In this document: piece by piece, positions 11,473 to 21,681 of the stretch
How the letters are laid out: every line of letters begins with the position of its first letter
Numbering within the stretch: position 1 is the first letter of the stretch
Source: Pisaster brevispinus
Taxonomy: Eukaryota > Echinodermata > Asteroidea > Forcipulatida > Asteriidae
Direction of reading: 5' to 3'
DNA: 64,000 bases
Assembly: GCA_023634235.1 (NCBI GenBank)
Contig: JAMKCF010000007.1
Location: 62,001 to 126,000 of the forward strand
Program-made: the position numbers and the translations under genes
The notes under the pieces: model-generated
The model's database searches: none
What the model was told of the DNA's origin: nothing
Seen by the model: the letters and a program-made list of their open reading frames with translations, nothing else

Positions 11473-12947
11473 TCAATGCACCACAGCCAAATGGCCCTCG
11501 CCAGCTCGTTTAGTTGAGCGGAATGTGTGCCGCCTTGAAATCGAGACGGCAGTTGTATTGTCTGATTTCAGATGAACATGGATATCCCTGTGCTTATTGA
11601 AAAGGGATTGTATGGTAAAAAAGCATGCCTTTAGCTCAAGATAGTTAATATGAAACTGTGTTTCAGTGGCTGACCATTGTCCACCTAATGTCTGCCCATT
11701 ACACTGGGCTCCCCAACCCATTAGGGATGCATCAGTCTCTTCAATGAAGTCAGGTTTACTTCTATGAATGGGAGCGCTTGAATGCTGCAAATTTGCATAC
11801 CACCAATGTAGGTCTTCTTTAGCCCGTTCGGACAAAGTCATTCGTGCCTCAAAATCGTTACCATTCTCTGTTAAAGCTGCATTCTTGTCTGACTCAGCAG
11901 TTCTTCTGAACAATGTACCATGAGGTACAGCCAATTCACAAGAAACCAAAAGCCCTATCACTTGGGCCACTTCCCGAATTTTGGGATTATGAATGTTAAG
12001 AATCTTTTGAATGGCTAATTCAAATTTTTCCGCTTTGAGCATAGGAACTTCGATTGTCATCTTGACGGAATCAATGATAAACCCCAGAAACCCAATGGTC
12101 TGGGTAGGTTCTAATACAGATTTTTGAGCATTGATAGCAAAGCCCAGCTCTTGAGTGAGTATTGTGCGTTCTTTGACATTGGTCTTACACTCCTCAATAC
12201 TTGAACCTATCAACAAAGAATCGTCGATATTGTCGCACGACTCATGACCCCTTTGTCTTAGGTGTGCAATTAAAGGTTTCATTACCTTTGTGAAAACCCT
12301 GGGGGCACATGCTAAACCAAACGGCAAACAAGTAAATTCGAACAAATTATGTTGCCATTGAAACCTCAGGAATTTTCGGTGTTCTACCGCAATGGGTATT
12401 GCAAAATATGCATCTTTGAGGTCAATGGATGCCATATAGCACGTTCTAATGCGAATTGAATCGTTTCCATTTTGAAGTGAAAATACGCAACTGATTTGTT
12501 CAGTTCACGAAGATTGATGATCGGGCGAAACGATCCATCCTTTTTAGGACGAATAAAGATATTCGAAATGAATTCGCCAGATGTATGTTCCACCTGTTTT
12601 ATTGCTCCTTTTTGAAGGAGTTTGTGAACTTCAGCCGAGATCATTTCGATCTCTCTGGCAATGAACGGAATTCGTTTAGGTTGGAACAATTGAATAGGCA
12701 GTTTTGTAAATTCTGTATGATAATGTTTTATGGTATCTAAGACCCATTTATCCGAGGTTATTGTTTGCCATTTGGTTACAAATTGGGCAAGTCTACCTGC
12801 AATTGTATTATGCTGTTTATAAGTACTTGTACTCACCAATGTGTTTGTAGGCAGAACATCTACTTTGATGTTTGGTCCGCCGATGATCGGGGTCTGGTGT
12901 TCCACCGAGAGCCTCGGTTTTTGTTGTGGCGTTGGTAGTTTAAACAA
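11473..12947 (-). pseudogene. DIRS reverse transcriptase and RNase H (frameshifted)
   Basis: Frame 12947-12384 holds early RT motifs (FIRPKKDGSFRPIINLRELN). Frame 12435-11473 continues with MASIDLKDAYFAIPI, LPFGLACAPRVFTKVM, the catalytic box and GFLGFIID, then RNase H (ETDASLMGWGAQ, NYLELKA, HLKSDNTTAV). The junction near 12430 looks like a small deletion. The catalytic box reads NIDD where the family has a tyrosine before I/V/L-DD, so the enzyme is probably inactive even apart from the frame breaks. The C-terminal end is lost to a frameshift near 11500. Confidence 0.87.
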
Positions 12948-13924
12948 CTGCCGCGTCTATTTGAGCCGAAGTTGCCTCTGTTTAGGCCACTTCTACGGTC
13001 ATATTTGGCAGATCCTCGTGGACCGTATGACGAGCCACCAACCTTTTGTCCAATTTTATTGGTTTGCTGGATGTCCTTACACTGTTGAGGTAAGTTATCC
13101 CCAAATAAAAAAGCGGTTACAGGAACATGTGATGAGCAGAGCCCAACAAATTGTTTGTTCAAGTCGGGTTTTATCAGGTCACGCCTTCTCATGTTAAGCT
13201 CGTAGTTAGCATGCCCCAGAACTGCCACTGAGTCAAGCAATTTGGTGATTTCACCCTTAATATCTTCTGGGCTCACCTGCCCTGTCGCTGTTGACCAAGT
13301 CATGAGTGAATTGATCACCCCCACTATGGGTACAATGCCTTTCAAAAGTGCTTGTTGCACTTTTTGTAGTTTGATATCTTGAGACCGAGTCTTGGGTTTC
13401 AGTGAACCCCAGACATCCGGGTTTACCCGTGTACATTCTAGGTTATTGACATTTGTCGGTCTCTGTAAGGCTTTGAGTTTCTCAGTTGCCTTATCCGTTA
13501 CTGCAGCTGCAGTTGGGGCATCCTCTGTATACAACTGTTCGAAATTATTCAGCAGTTGGTCATCTTGGCCTGTGGCCTCTGCATTCGGAAATGTCTCCCC
13601 AAAGAGATCGGCGATAGCCTTTGAGGCAGTATCGCTGTCCGAGTCAGATTCGGAGTCATGCCGAGCCCGTTTAGCAGCCGGTTTGCTTAGCATGGCCGTC
13701 TGCATTGTCTCTATGGCCTCAGCCATAGTGGTCAATTTATCGGACACATCAGCAAATTCTTGCCGAGAAACTGCGTCATGTTGAGCTGCTGGCTTGTTCG
13801 TTTTCCGAGATTTCAAACTCGGTTTGACCGAAGTCTCAGCAGTTGGAGGGTTATTCAACCCGCTAAGAATCTCATCCGAAGGGCCGGCCATCAGCTCCAG
13901 TAGATCAACGTCTTCACCATCCAT
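12860..13924 (-). CDS. DIRS gag-like protein
   Basis: An open 354-codon frame is the first gene of the DIRS element. It starts MDGEDVDLLELMAG, has an acidic Ser/Asp-rich stretch (DSESDSDSD) around residue 90-100, and a conserved middle (NPDVWGSLKPKTRSQDIKLQKVQQALLKG). The C-terminal 60 residues are rich in Arg, Gly and Asn and are probably nucleic-acid binding. No CCHC zinc knuckle is seen, as is usual in DIRS gags. It overlaps the start of the RT frame. It is the only element ORF still intact. Confidence 0.72.
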   Translation of the reverse strand: MDGEDVDLLELMAGPSDEILSGLNNPPTAETSVKPSLKSRKTNKPAAQHDAVSRQEFADVSDKLTTMAEAIETMQTAMLSKPAAKRARHDSESDSDSDTASKAIADLFGETFPNAEATGQDDQLLNNFEQLYTEDAPTAAAVTDKATEKLKALQRPTNVNNLECTRVNPDVWGSLKPKTRSQDIKLQKVQQALLKGIVPIVGVINSLMTWSTATGQVSPEDIKGEITKLLDSVAVLGHANYELNMRRRDLIKPDLNKQFVGLCSSHVPVTAFLFGDNLPQQCKDIQQTNKIGQKVGGSSYGPRGSAKYDRRSGLNRGNFGSNRRGSCLNYQRHNKNRGSRWNTRPRSSADQTSK

Positions 13925-13996
13925 TGGTATATAATAAATACTACGATCTAGAGCTCTAGAAAAACAACTACTATGTATGTGACTACTCCGGCACAG

Positions 13997-14110
13997 AAAA
14001 ATGTATTGAGGCGTGTAGGGCGTGGGGGCCCTTTATAGGAGAAGATTCTTTTCAAGTTCTCTCAACTGTGACTAATTACTCCGGTGGAAAGTGTAATCTC
14101 AAGTAAGTCC
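13997..14110 (-). repeat. DIRS right inverted terminal repeat
   Basis: Inverted counterpart of 9368-9480; reads AAAATGTATTGAGGCGTGTA to CTCAAGTAAGTCC on the plus strand. It lies about 70 nt upstream of the gag start on the minus strand, so the CCTATAAAGGG word in it is suitably placed as the element promoter. Confidence 0.88.
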
Positions 14111-14138
14111 GAAGTGGAGGTGATGACGAAGTAGAATT

Positions 14139-14226
14139 GAAATAAAGGGTTAAACGAAGAAAAAATTACTTAAATTTCCCTTGTGGCTTATAACTTGATA
14201 TCTATTTGAAATATTAAGTCGCATCC
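14139..14226 (-). repeat. SINE-body fragment flanking the DIRS element on the right
   Basis: Contains TTTCCCTTGTGGCTTATAAC and TTGAAATATTAAGTCGCATC, the same SINE body as on the left flank but in the opposite orientation. The DIRS element therefore sits between inverted copies of a SINE fragment. Confidence 0.5.
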
Positions 14227-15240
14227 CCGGATTATTGGTCCAATAACAATTTTATTCACAGTAATGTTATATACTTTTTGAGGCTTTGCATGGTGAGGTA
14301 TCAATATATATTCGGTTTGCGGTAACACCATGTGTATATCTACTAGCTATGTAGATTTGTTCTTTGAGAACTAGGTCTTCCTTTTAATTCTACTGCCGCG
14401 GAGTAGATTTGGAATCGGGAGACTACTTCGGGAGACTACTTAGTTCTGAAAAGAACTGTCTAGCTTATTAGCTACTACCTGGGCGGAGGGTAGGAAATCG
14501 GCCGGGACTGCTACTTTAGCTTAATAGTGGATCGGATCGAGGGGACTTCTCGTTATAAACTTCCTTGCCGCGGAGTGAGTTCTTTCTCAACGTTTCGACT
14601 AGCTTGCTCTAGTCATCGTCAGGAGACTGAAGAGTGTGAGACATGTTTGTCTATAGTGTTTATTTGTCTGCCAGCGCTGCCTATTGCAAACACACATCCC
14701 GCCGTTCATGCAACAGTCACAGTGCGATTATACATTCATGCAACGGTCGTAGGTAGCGCGTGGCAAGGTCCGTCAGCTCTAACGACTTGAGTAGCTTGTT
14801 CCCGGCCGAATATTCATATATGGTAAATTATACATTGCATATGCAAAAGTTGCCATTGAGGGCCAATGGTAGCTCGTCTGACAAAATTGGAAGAATTCAT
14901 TATAAACATGGGAATGTATCTTTTCTGTTGGGTTTTTTTATGACAGTTTATTTACCAACATCAATGTAAAAAGCATAATATTTTAATCATTGTAACAATT
15001 TCTTAACTTTCTTTTAAGATAAATTTGACCAATGCATTATCATAAAATGTTACTATTTATAATAAACCCCCTATCAAAGAATGAATTGTGCGCCTGGTAG
15101 CTGCATGGCGCCATGGGCGCCATACACTGCAAGATGTATGATGAATATTCATGTTTTTGCGATTCTTAACCAATCAAACTGCTCCGTCCAATTTTGGTAG
15201 CAAGTCCAATTGCATGTGTACAAAGCTGGGTACAAGTTAT
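14227..15240 (-). mobile_element. Terminal (pLTR-like) region of a Penelope-like element
   Basis: Non-coding sequence downstream of the endonuclease frame of the minus-strand Penelope-like element. It has paired GCCGCGGAGT words (14395 and 14569), repeated GGGAGACTACTT (14418, 14431) and a hammerhead-like core at 14590-14629. Such terminal regions of Penelope-like elements are known to carry hammerhead ribozyme motifs. From about 14810 to 15240 I see no structure and the element boundary is unclear. Confidence 0.5.
14590..14629 (-). ncRNA. Hammerhead-ribozyme-like core
   Basis: On the minus strand the order is CTGACGA, then stem TGACTAG, loop AGCAAG, complementary CTAGTC, then GAAACG. This fits the hammerhead core CUGANGA, stem II, GAAA. 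I could not find a convincing upstream strand of stem III with the UH cleavage site, so it may be a half-motif or decayed ribozyme. Hammerheads in Penelope-like elements are established. Confidence 0.5.
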
Positions 15241-15602
15241 TCAAGACGGTAATTGCGACTGACTCACACACATATTGGGATCGAGGATGTGTGTACCGTC
15301 CCCGCAACTAGAACGCACAACAATTACCGACATGATACCAAGACTATGTATACCAATGTCCCCAGGAGCTATGATTCGAGCCTGATCCCAATCCATGGCA
15401 TGGTCTAGATCGGTAGAGTGTTTGACAATGGCAGATTTGTCATATTCCCCTCTGCGGCCATGGGCTTTGTGTTCCTTCAGCCTAGTGGTAAGGTCTCTAA
15501 CAGTCTCGCCAATGTACACTTTACCACAAGAGCAAGGAATTCGGTAAACTCCTGCTTGACTGCTAGAGTCATGCTTGTCATTGTGGGTGTGAAAAGTTAT
15601 TT
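15241..15602 (-). pseudogene. GIY-YIG endonuclease of a Penelope-like element
   Basis: The minus-strand frame reads ...GVYRIPCSCGKVYIGETVRDLTTRLKEHK..., then AIVKHSTDLDHAMDWDQARII. It contains the GVY...VYIGET signature with the Tyr, Gly and Glu pattern of GIY-YIG nucleases and the following Arg in TRLKEH. In this class the nuclease nicks the target for priming. Here the frame runs directly from the truncated RT after a deletion, so the two domains are no longer properly fused. Confidence 0.82.
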
Positions 15603-16080
15603 GACATCAAAACTCACTAGTACGTCAGAGGTTTGTAATTTAATTCTCTTTATGATATCGATAAACCCTGCTGAATTGGGTACATGGTGGGGCGTTTTAC
15701 CCACAAGTGGGTGTAGGAGATTTGTCAAGTGTTGTGCGAGGTTGTAGGTTGGGGAACCTCGAGAGGAGACAATCGGACGAAGTGGTTTGTCTGGTTTGTG
15801 GATCTTTGGTTGGCCAAAGAATCTCGGGCACTTCGTTGCTGAAGGCATGAGATGTCTGTAGAGGGGTGTGGGTATGGCAGTGCAACGGTTCAGAGAGAAA
15901 AGCTTGGCAGCCAACTTCCTTTCTACTGATGGGATCGGGTTCTTCTTTAGGCGGACATAAGTATCTGTGTCAGGGATACTTTGAACCTTTTGATCATAAT
16001 CAGTACGGTCAATTACAACTGTGGCATTACCCTTGTCAGCCTTCAGGATGTGAATTGAGGGATCCCTTGCGAAGGTTTAT
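15597..16080 (-). pseudogene. Penelope-like reverse transcriptase, N-terminal part only
   Basis: The open segment contains ILKADKGNATVVIDRTDYD, then CPRFFGQPKIHKPDKPLRPIVSSRGSPTYNLAQHL, and ends at VLVSFDVK followed by a stop. These are the early RT motifs of Penelope-like elements. The catalytic core with the A/DD box is missing. The sequence jumps straight to the linker before the GIY-YIG domain, so an internal deletion removed most of the RT. A stop or frame change near 16080 also separates it from the upstream part. Confidence 0.85.
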
Positions 16081-16556
16081 ATCAATAGCCTGGATTTGGG
16101 AGGTTTAGAGTTTTTCAAGACCTCATGAATCTGTATTCGGATATCGTCTGCCTTTTGTTTGTCAAGCTTACGAATGGAAGGTTCAGTTGCCTGAATGAAC
16201 TCCTCGACTGGTATCTTGCTGGGGGTAGTGGCAAAATTCATACCCAAGGATAAGACATTCGATTCCGTATCAGATAACTGGCGTTTGCTGAGGTTTACGA
16301 CTGATTTACGTTTCATTGCTTCATTAAGTTTCCCTTTGTTCTTAATACCCTTGCTATTAGGGTTAGGTCGTGCGACTGCTTTACCTGTCCTTCCTTCAAC
16401 ATGTTTCCATTTGGTATTATCACCCTTGCTATGGGGGTTAGATCTGAGGCGCTGAAATTTACGGATTAGGGTCTTCCGTGAGGATTTGTGTGTGTATGAT
16501 ATAGACTTTTCCGTGAGGGCGGAAATCTTGTCATAATCGGTAGTTTGCATAGTCAT
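16077..16556 (-). pseudogene. Penelope-like element N-terminal region
   Basis: A 159-codon frame ahead of the RT fragment on the same strand. Visible blocks are LSKRQLSDTESNVLSLGMNFATTPSKIPVEEFIQATE, the conserved N-terminal part of Penelope-like polyproteins, preceded by a basic region (KGDNTKWKHVEGRTGKAV). It ends at a stop just before the RT frame. The 5' part up to about 16740 is non-coding and probably still the element. Confidence 0.75.
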
Positions 16557-16843
16557 GTGGAGAATAGCTTTGCATTCGGATATATGGAGGTCGGTTCGGG
16601 CAAGGCAACTTCGGATAGAGACAATCTGATTTCGGAGTAAGGCTTTGTTAGCTTTATGTATGATTCGAGCTGAATGATCAGTTTGTATAGGGTCTCTTAG
16701 GCAGAGACTTTAGGTTGTACCCGCAAGTTTACTATTTATAGTTACTTCTTGCGTTCCTTGCGTCGACGCTACACCCCGATTCCACGTTCCTCGTCTGTTC
16801 CTCGTCTGTAGAGCCACTTAATACCAGCCCTCACAATCAAAGG

Positions 16844-17200
16844 ATGACCTTGTGGTCCAACCACCTCCAGACCACTACACATAAACTCTCCCTCAGCCCA
16901 AAGGAATCCCTTGCATCCTGCTCCAGTGAGACTTGGCCTTTTTGGCTAAGCCTCAACCGCCTAAGAACAGCCAAATGCAACGGTGTGGGCTTGGAGACGA
17001 ACAAACAGCATGTGAATGCAGCCAGGAACAGACGATGGAACACTTGCTAGTCTGCCCACTCCTGCCAGAACCATGCACCCAAGATGACATGGAAGCCGTG
17101 CACTGCCATGCCAGAGCCTGTGTGGAGCACTGGACGGGCTTGTGTCGTGACTCGATAAGAAGAAGAACAAGTTTGTTCCTGACACATTCAAAACAGCTCA
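16844..17200 (+). pseudogene. 3' remnant of a LINE (non-LTR) reverse transcriptase ORF
   Basis: Two overlapping frames give ...FWLSLNRLRT... then, after a +1 shift near 16985, RCGLGDEQTACECSQEQTMEHLLVCPLL. This is the C-terminal zinc-binding tail found in many LINE polyproteins (LNRLRT, C-x-C, Q-T-x-x-H, C-P). No RT catalytic domain is present. It starts just beyond the Penelope-like element and may be a 5'-truncated LINE. Confidence 0.65.
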
Positions 17201-17259
17201 TAAGAATTCACAACATGGATGAAATATTGGGTATGTTAGGCCTATTGATAAACAGGTAA

Positions 17260-18484
17260 GATTTAAAAAGGGAAAAAACGACACTTTTTGGCTACTTGTT
17301 GGGAGGTTGAGTGTTCTAAAATTGAAACAATAACTGTAAAGCCATAATGCAGGGCATGACTAAGTTTCAGTTGTCTGAACTGCTACCATCTGTAACAAGT
17401 TGTGGGGAAATTACTCCTCTTTTATATGGGTATAATGTGAACTTTTGTTATAGGCCAAACAATCGAGGGACAATTAATTGAACCCCTGTTTGGTAAGTCA
17501 CGTCAGGTATTTGGGCTAATTGCTATTCCATTAGGCTTTATGTAGCGCCGTATAAAACAAAACAAAAACGGAATTTTTAATGAGGAGTGAGATTTGCGTT
17601 GCGGGTGCTGAGGAGAGCACTGTTTCGGGTGGGTGCGAACCAGCGGACAGCTCGGCCAGCGCTGAGGCTGTCATGTCAACCCGTACTAGCACGGCGGGTG
17701 TTTAGGGCCCACCGGCAATGCAAATCCTCCCAGGAATCTCGGACCCGAGGATAAGCAGTGTCGAAGCCAAAGGCATTGTGAGTAACTTTTAAGTGATTTT
17801 ACTGTGATTTAATTAAGCTATTGGTGTTTTATCAAATTTCCATTTGTTCTAATACGCATGCAGCCATTGATTATTGTTAGTCCAAATAAGGTTATCCAGA
17901 AACTTTCGGTGTGAAAGGCCTATGTGGTTGGCAACTAAATATTTTGTGTGTAATTATTTGTGAGCTTTGTGAAGGCGTAGCTTTGCTGTAATTAAAACTG
18001 AATTAAGTGTAGTAGAGTTCCTGTGACGCTAACCTTACTGTGTCAAACTGTCCTGGGGTGTGGTCACCGAAACGTTCAGCGGGGTGACTCACGAGGGGCT
18101 ACCGATAGTGACGGTGGGATGCAGGTCTACTTCTCCGGTGTTTTGTGTGGGTTTTTTTAGGCGGGTCAAGAACAGGGGCTCACTACTCAACAAGGAGTTT
18201 CTACACACAGATTTAGGTCGCCTCATTTATATTTAAATAACTTATGGAAACTTCCTTATATTAAAGTCTTGATGTTTAACCAAAGCACTCGAAGGAATCA
18301 ACATTATTGTATAATATTTGTATAACATGATTAATATTCCATTCGGTTAACCACGTTACAATTATTGCTATTAACAAAACACTGGTGGAGACATTTGAAC
18401 AACGAAATTTTACTACTCGGAGACAATAGGCTACTCTGAACAACATAAAAGGATCTTTTGGGGAATTATGATAAATATCTTGAT
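17260..18484. other. Non-coding stretch, no gene seen
   Basis: Includes a GC-richer segment (about 17590-17765) and a second one (about 18020-18180) that differ from the AT-rich surroundings and could be unrecognised repeat ends. No domain, RNA gene or clear terminal repeat is visible. Confidence 0.4.
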
Positions 18485-18519
18485 TTATCTTGTAGAAATC
18501 ACAATGGGATTGCCTCTCT

Positions 18520-18905
18520 TAAACAACAAAATGGGTTGGACATAACAGTTCATCGGACACAATGGGCCGGACATAATGGTTCTACGGACACAATGGATGG
18601 ACTCATTGGTTTGTAGGACATATTGGGGCGGACACAATGGTTTTACGGACATAATGGGGCGAACAAAATGGTTTGTAGGACATAATGGGGCTGGCACAAT
18701 GGTTTGTAGGACATGTTTGGACGGACACAATGGTTTTACGGACATAATGGGGCGGAAACGATGGTTTGTAGGACACAATGGGGCAGACACAATGGTTTGT
18801 AGGACACAATGGGCGGATACGATGGTTTGTAGGACACAATGGGGAACACAATGGTTTGTAGGACTCAATAGGGGCGGACACAATATGGTCCATGAAGGAC
18901 AAAAC
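18520..18905. repeat. 31-bp minisatellite (about 12 copies)
   Basis: Tandem units of 31 bp built from ATGGTTTGTAGGACATAATG followed by GGGCGGACACA, with frequent substitutions (TTTACGG for TTGTAGG). The period is not a multiple of three, so long reading frames on both strands (Cys/Pro-rich or Trp/Gly-rich) are by-products of the repeat. Confidence 0.85.
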
Positions 18906-20106
18906 GGTGCATAACAAACGTGGTCCCGCCTTTGTAGTCAGAAGGTCTGTACCGCTGCTCATAACATGTCCATTTCTCTCTCGGTGAGTCGATGCTTGCA
19001 GCCGCATAATATCCCGTGAGATCTCCTTCAAATCGTTCTTGATCTCCATCGCTGTCATGTAGCCTGCCTGTATTTATTATCGTTTTCGTGTTTTTTTTTG
19101 TTTTTTGGGTTGTTTTTTTAAAGGATTGTTCAGTTTTGATGATATGATCCCATCGTTGCCTCCATTTGTAACGTGTTGTTCGCGGGGTTTTCTATTTCTG
19201 TTGCAAAACGCCTGACAGAGATTATGGACAGTGGAACCAGTTTGTAACTTTCAATGAATACCAATCTTTTTTTCAACTCCAAGTACATGTCAAGACACAT
19301 CGAGCTCAAACCATCGATTGCCTCCCACAATCAGGCCACTAATAAAGGAAGTCGATTTTTAGAAATACCAAATCCATTGTCCTAACTCCGCCGGCAGCAT
19401 AATTCTCGTATAGACTCAGGCCCCTACTGCACCATTTCAATTTTATGCCTCCAATATTTTGGAATAGCTTTAAAAGAAACCGATAAAGAATGGTGAAGTT
19501 ACATTTCAACATGTTTTGAACCCTTCAAAAGATAATAAAAACCCATTCTCCTGACAAAGATCTTTAATAGTGACTACTCCTTCTTCTTTCCAAAATTTAA
19601 AAAATAAACAAGTATTAAACATTAATCTTATGTTTAGAATTAAACCAAATATACTCTCAGAATAAAAGTAAGCACACAAACCCTTTTCAGTCTCCTTTTT
19701 GCGGTATTTGCGATTTATAACCAACATTTGACTACGTACATTAAAAAAGGGATCACAAAAAATATCAAAAGAGAAGTCTCGAGGGGAAACACTGAGATGC
19801 CAAAAAGTGTCGGCTAAACCTAAAATCGTTGTTAATGAATCATTTTCAGCGAATGAAATTCTGGGGTTCACTTAAATCTCGTTTAACCCTAGTACTTTTA
19901 AAACTGTTTCGGATGCATTTACGGGTTTCCTTTTTATTTGTTTATTCTGGTTGTGAAGCCAAGAACTAGCAGAAAGGAGGAATTAATTACTGTACTAACC
20001 AAGAACGCCAGGAGAGAAGGATGGAAGTTTCAGTATCAGATGTTGGAGGAAAACCCCAGAGAGTTAAAAACCCACGCGTTCAGGTAGGGACTGAAAACCC
20101 AATTCA
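18906..20106. other. Non-coding stretch, no gene seen
   Basis: AT-rich. A 121-codon minus-strand frame (19871-19506) shows no motif, and there is no recognisable repeat beyond a T-rich patch near 19090. Confidence 0.4.
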
Positions 20107-20187
20107 CGTAGCGCCCGGCGTGGTTCGAACCAGGATCCTAGAGGTGGAAGACGAGGAAAGATACCACTACACCAACCCAACCATCCA
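19980..20187 (-). repeat. tRNA-derived SINE
   Basis: On the minus strand, starting near 20187, there is an A box-like TGGTGTAGTGGT and a B box GGTTCGAACCA, the spacing of a tRNA head. This is followed by a body (TTCAGTCCCTACCTGAACGC, then TTTTCCTCCAACATCTGA) and TTCTTGGTTAGTACAGTAAT. The tRNA cloverleaf is not preserved. A family distinct from the SINE at 7.5 and 9.1 kb. Confidence 0.7.
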
Positions 20188-20289
20188 TTCTGACCAATCT
20201 GATCACACCGACCATTCAATACAAAATGAATACGCAAGCGTATATTTTATCTCATTAATAAAATGCTTGTGGAGGGTTGGGTAACGCTG

Positions 20290-21680
20290 TTGAAAGAAAT
20301 GTTAACTAAGACAACGCTTGGCTTTTAACTAAATTTATCTTACCAATTGGCGTAAAATCTTTGACCGACCATAAGTTAAGAATGATTTTAATTTTCTTTA
20401 AATTTGGGCTTGTTACTTAACTAAAATTAATCTTCTTCATTGTGAGTAAAGAAATACCAAGCAATCTGATTGGTCCTTTGGACCAGCAACCATTTTTATG
20501 GGGAGAGATGTTGGTATAAGTAATAAGAGAACCGACTCATGTAACATGAAGAATTATTTTCCACCCACAGTCCGGTAACAAACTATTTGATGTGCAATTC
20601 AGTTGTTTTAGTTGAATTGATCAAAGAATATGGTTAAAGGGGTTTGCAGTCATTCTGAGGCGAATACTGGTGTCATCCATTTGAATAAATCAACACATTT
20701 TAAAATCATAGTGATTATTATAAACTTTCTTGTTTCGGTAAATTATGCTTATTTCGATTGTATATCAAAGCACCAGGTCTGCAGGCAGGGTTAGGTGAAC
20801 ATAAATCATAATTTCAGTCAAGAAAATTACAACAAATTCAAATTATTTATATTGTTGTGTCCTTTCATCCTGATTTTGTCCAAAAGAAATAATATGTAAA
20901 TAGTTTCACCCCCCCCCCCGCATCAGTGGCCTGATTTGTTTGCTTTGTGAAGCAAATCGGCTCTAGATTAATGTTTTCCTTTGTTATTGGTGTAATTCCT
21001 TATAGGAATGGAAATAAGCTAACGTAGTTCTTTTGTTCAAATTATGGTGATGATCATAGCTAACTATAGACCTTTTTTATCAATTTTTTATTTTTTGCTC
21101 TGATGTAAGAAGGTTCTGGATAGCACAATTTCTAATCATCTCATCAATCTTGCAGGGGGGGGGCTAAATTTCGAATACTCAACATGGAGTTCCACCCAAG
21201 CGCACTTGTAAAATGCAATGTGAGAATTTGGAGACGAAAGTAGGCGTCAAGCTCATCGATCCTCTTTCTGTTGTTCTCGTCGCTGATGAGACCAAAAGAA
21301 TAGGACCGGTGAGTGGGATGCCCGCTATCGTCTCAAAAATCTCCCTGTGGCAGTTGGGACAGCATTTTGGATGTGCGCAAACCGCCTCCTAATACGCAAC
21401 TGACGGCATTGCCAATACAAAAACATCTCATTGCAAAAAATGGGGGCGGGGAGGTGGTCAACTGAACTAAATCTGTAATATATTGACTTTCCGTTATAAA
21501 AACAAAACGTGTTATTCGCACAAGAAGTAAGTACACTTTTCTAATCCTCGTCGGATTTGTTTCTTTCCAGTGTTACACAGGACAAAATTCGTGCTTTTTG
21601 GCACATTTGTGCTCTATGAAAGGAAAATCGTTTTAACGACTAACTGACAACCGAATGGTTGAAAATGGTTTTAAAATGGA
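20290..21680. other. Non-coding stretch, no convincing gene
   Basis: Contains a C tract at about 20909 and a G tract near 21157. A 59-codon plus-strand frame (21213-21392, KLIDPLSVVLVADETKRIG) is open but unsupported. The rest has no motif. Confidence 0.4.
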
Positions 21681-21681
21681 A

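Larger units (their letters stand above)
9302..14138 (-). mobile_element. DIRS-type tyrosine-recombinase retrotransposon, defective
   Basis: A nearly full-length element of about 4.8 kb, read right to left: right terminal repeat, gag-like frame, reverse transcriptase with RNase H, DIRS methyltransferase-like domain, tyrosine recombinase, internal complementary region, left terminal repeat. This order, the inverted terminal repeats and the absence of an integrase are diagnostic for DIRS. The pol region is broken at least four times: near 12430, near 11500, between about 11050 and 11000, and near 10605. The RT active-site box also carries a substitution, so it cannot move by itself. Exact ends are uncertain by a few tens of bases because similar SINE sequence flanks both sides. 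Confidence 0.88.

Noticed and set aside
18485..18914. Protein-coding frames rich in Cys/Pro or Trp/Gly
   Set aside because: They are translations of the 31-bp minisatellite in different frames.
20107..20187. tRNA gene on the minus strand
   Set aside because: A and B boxes are present but no full cloverleaf, and retroposon sequence continues downstream.
21213..21392. 59-codon plus-strand frame with KLIDPLSVVLVADETKRIG
   Set aside because: Short, no domain, no splice support and no matching neighbour exon; could be chance.
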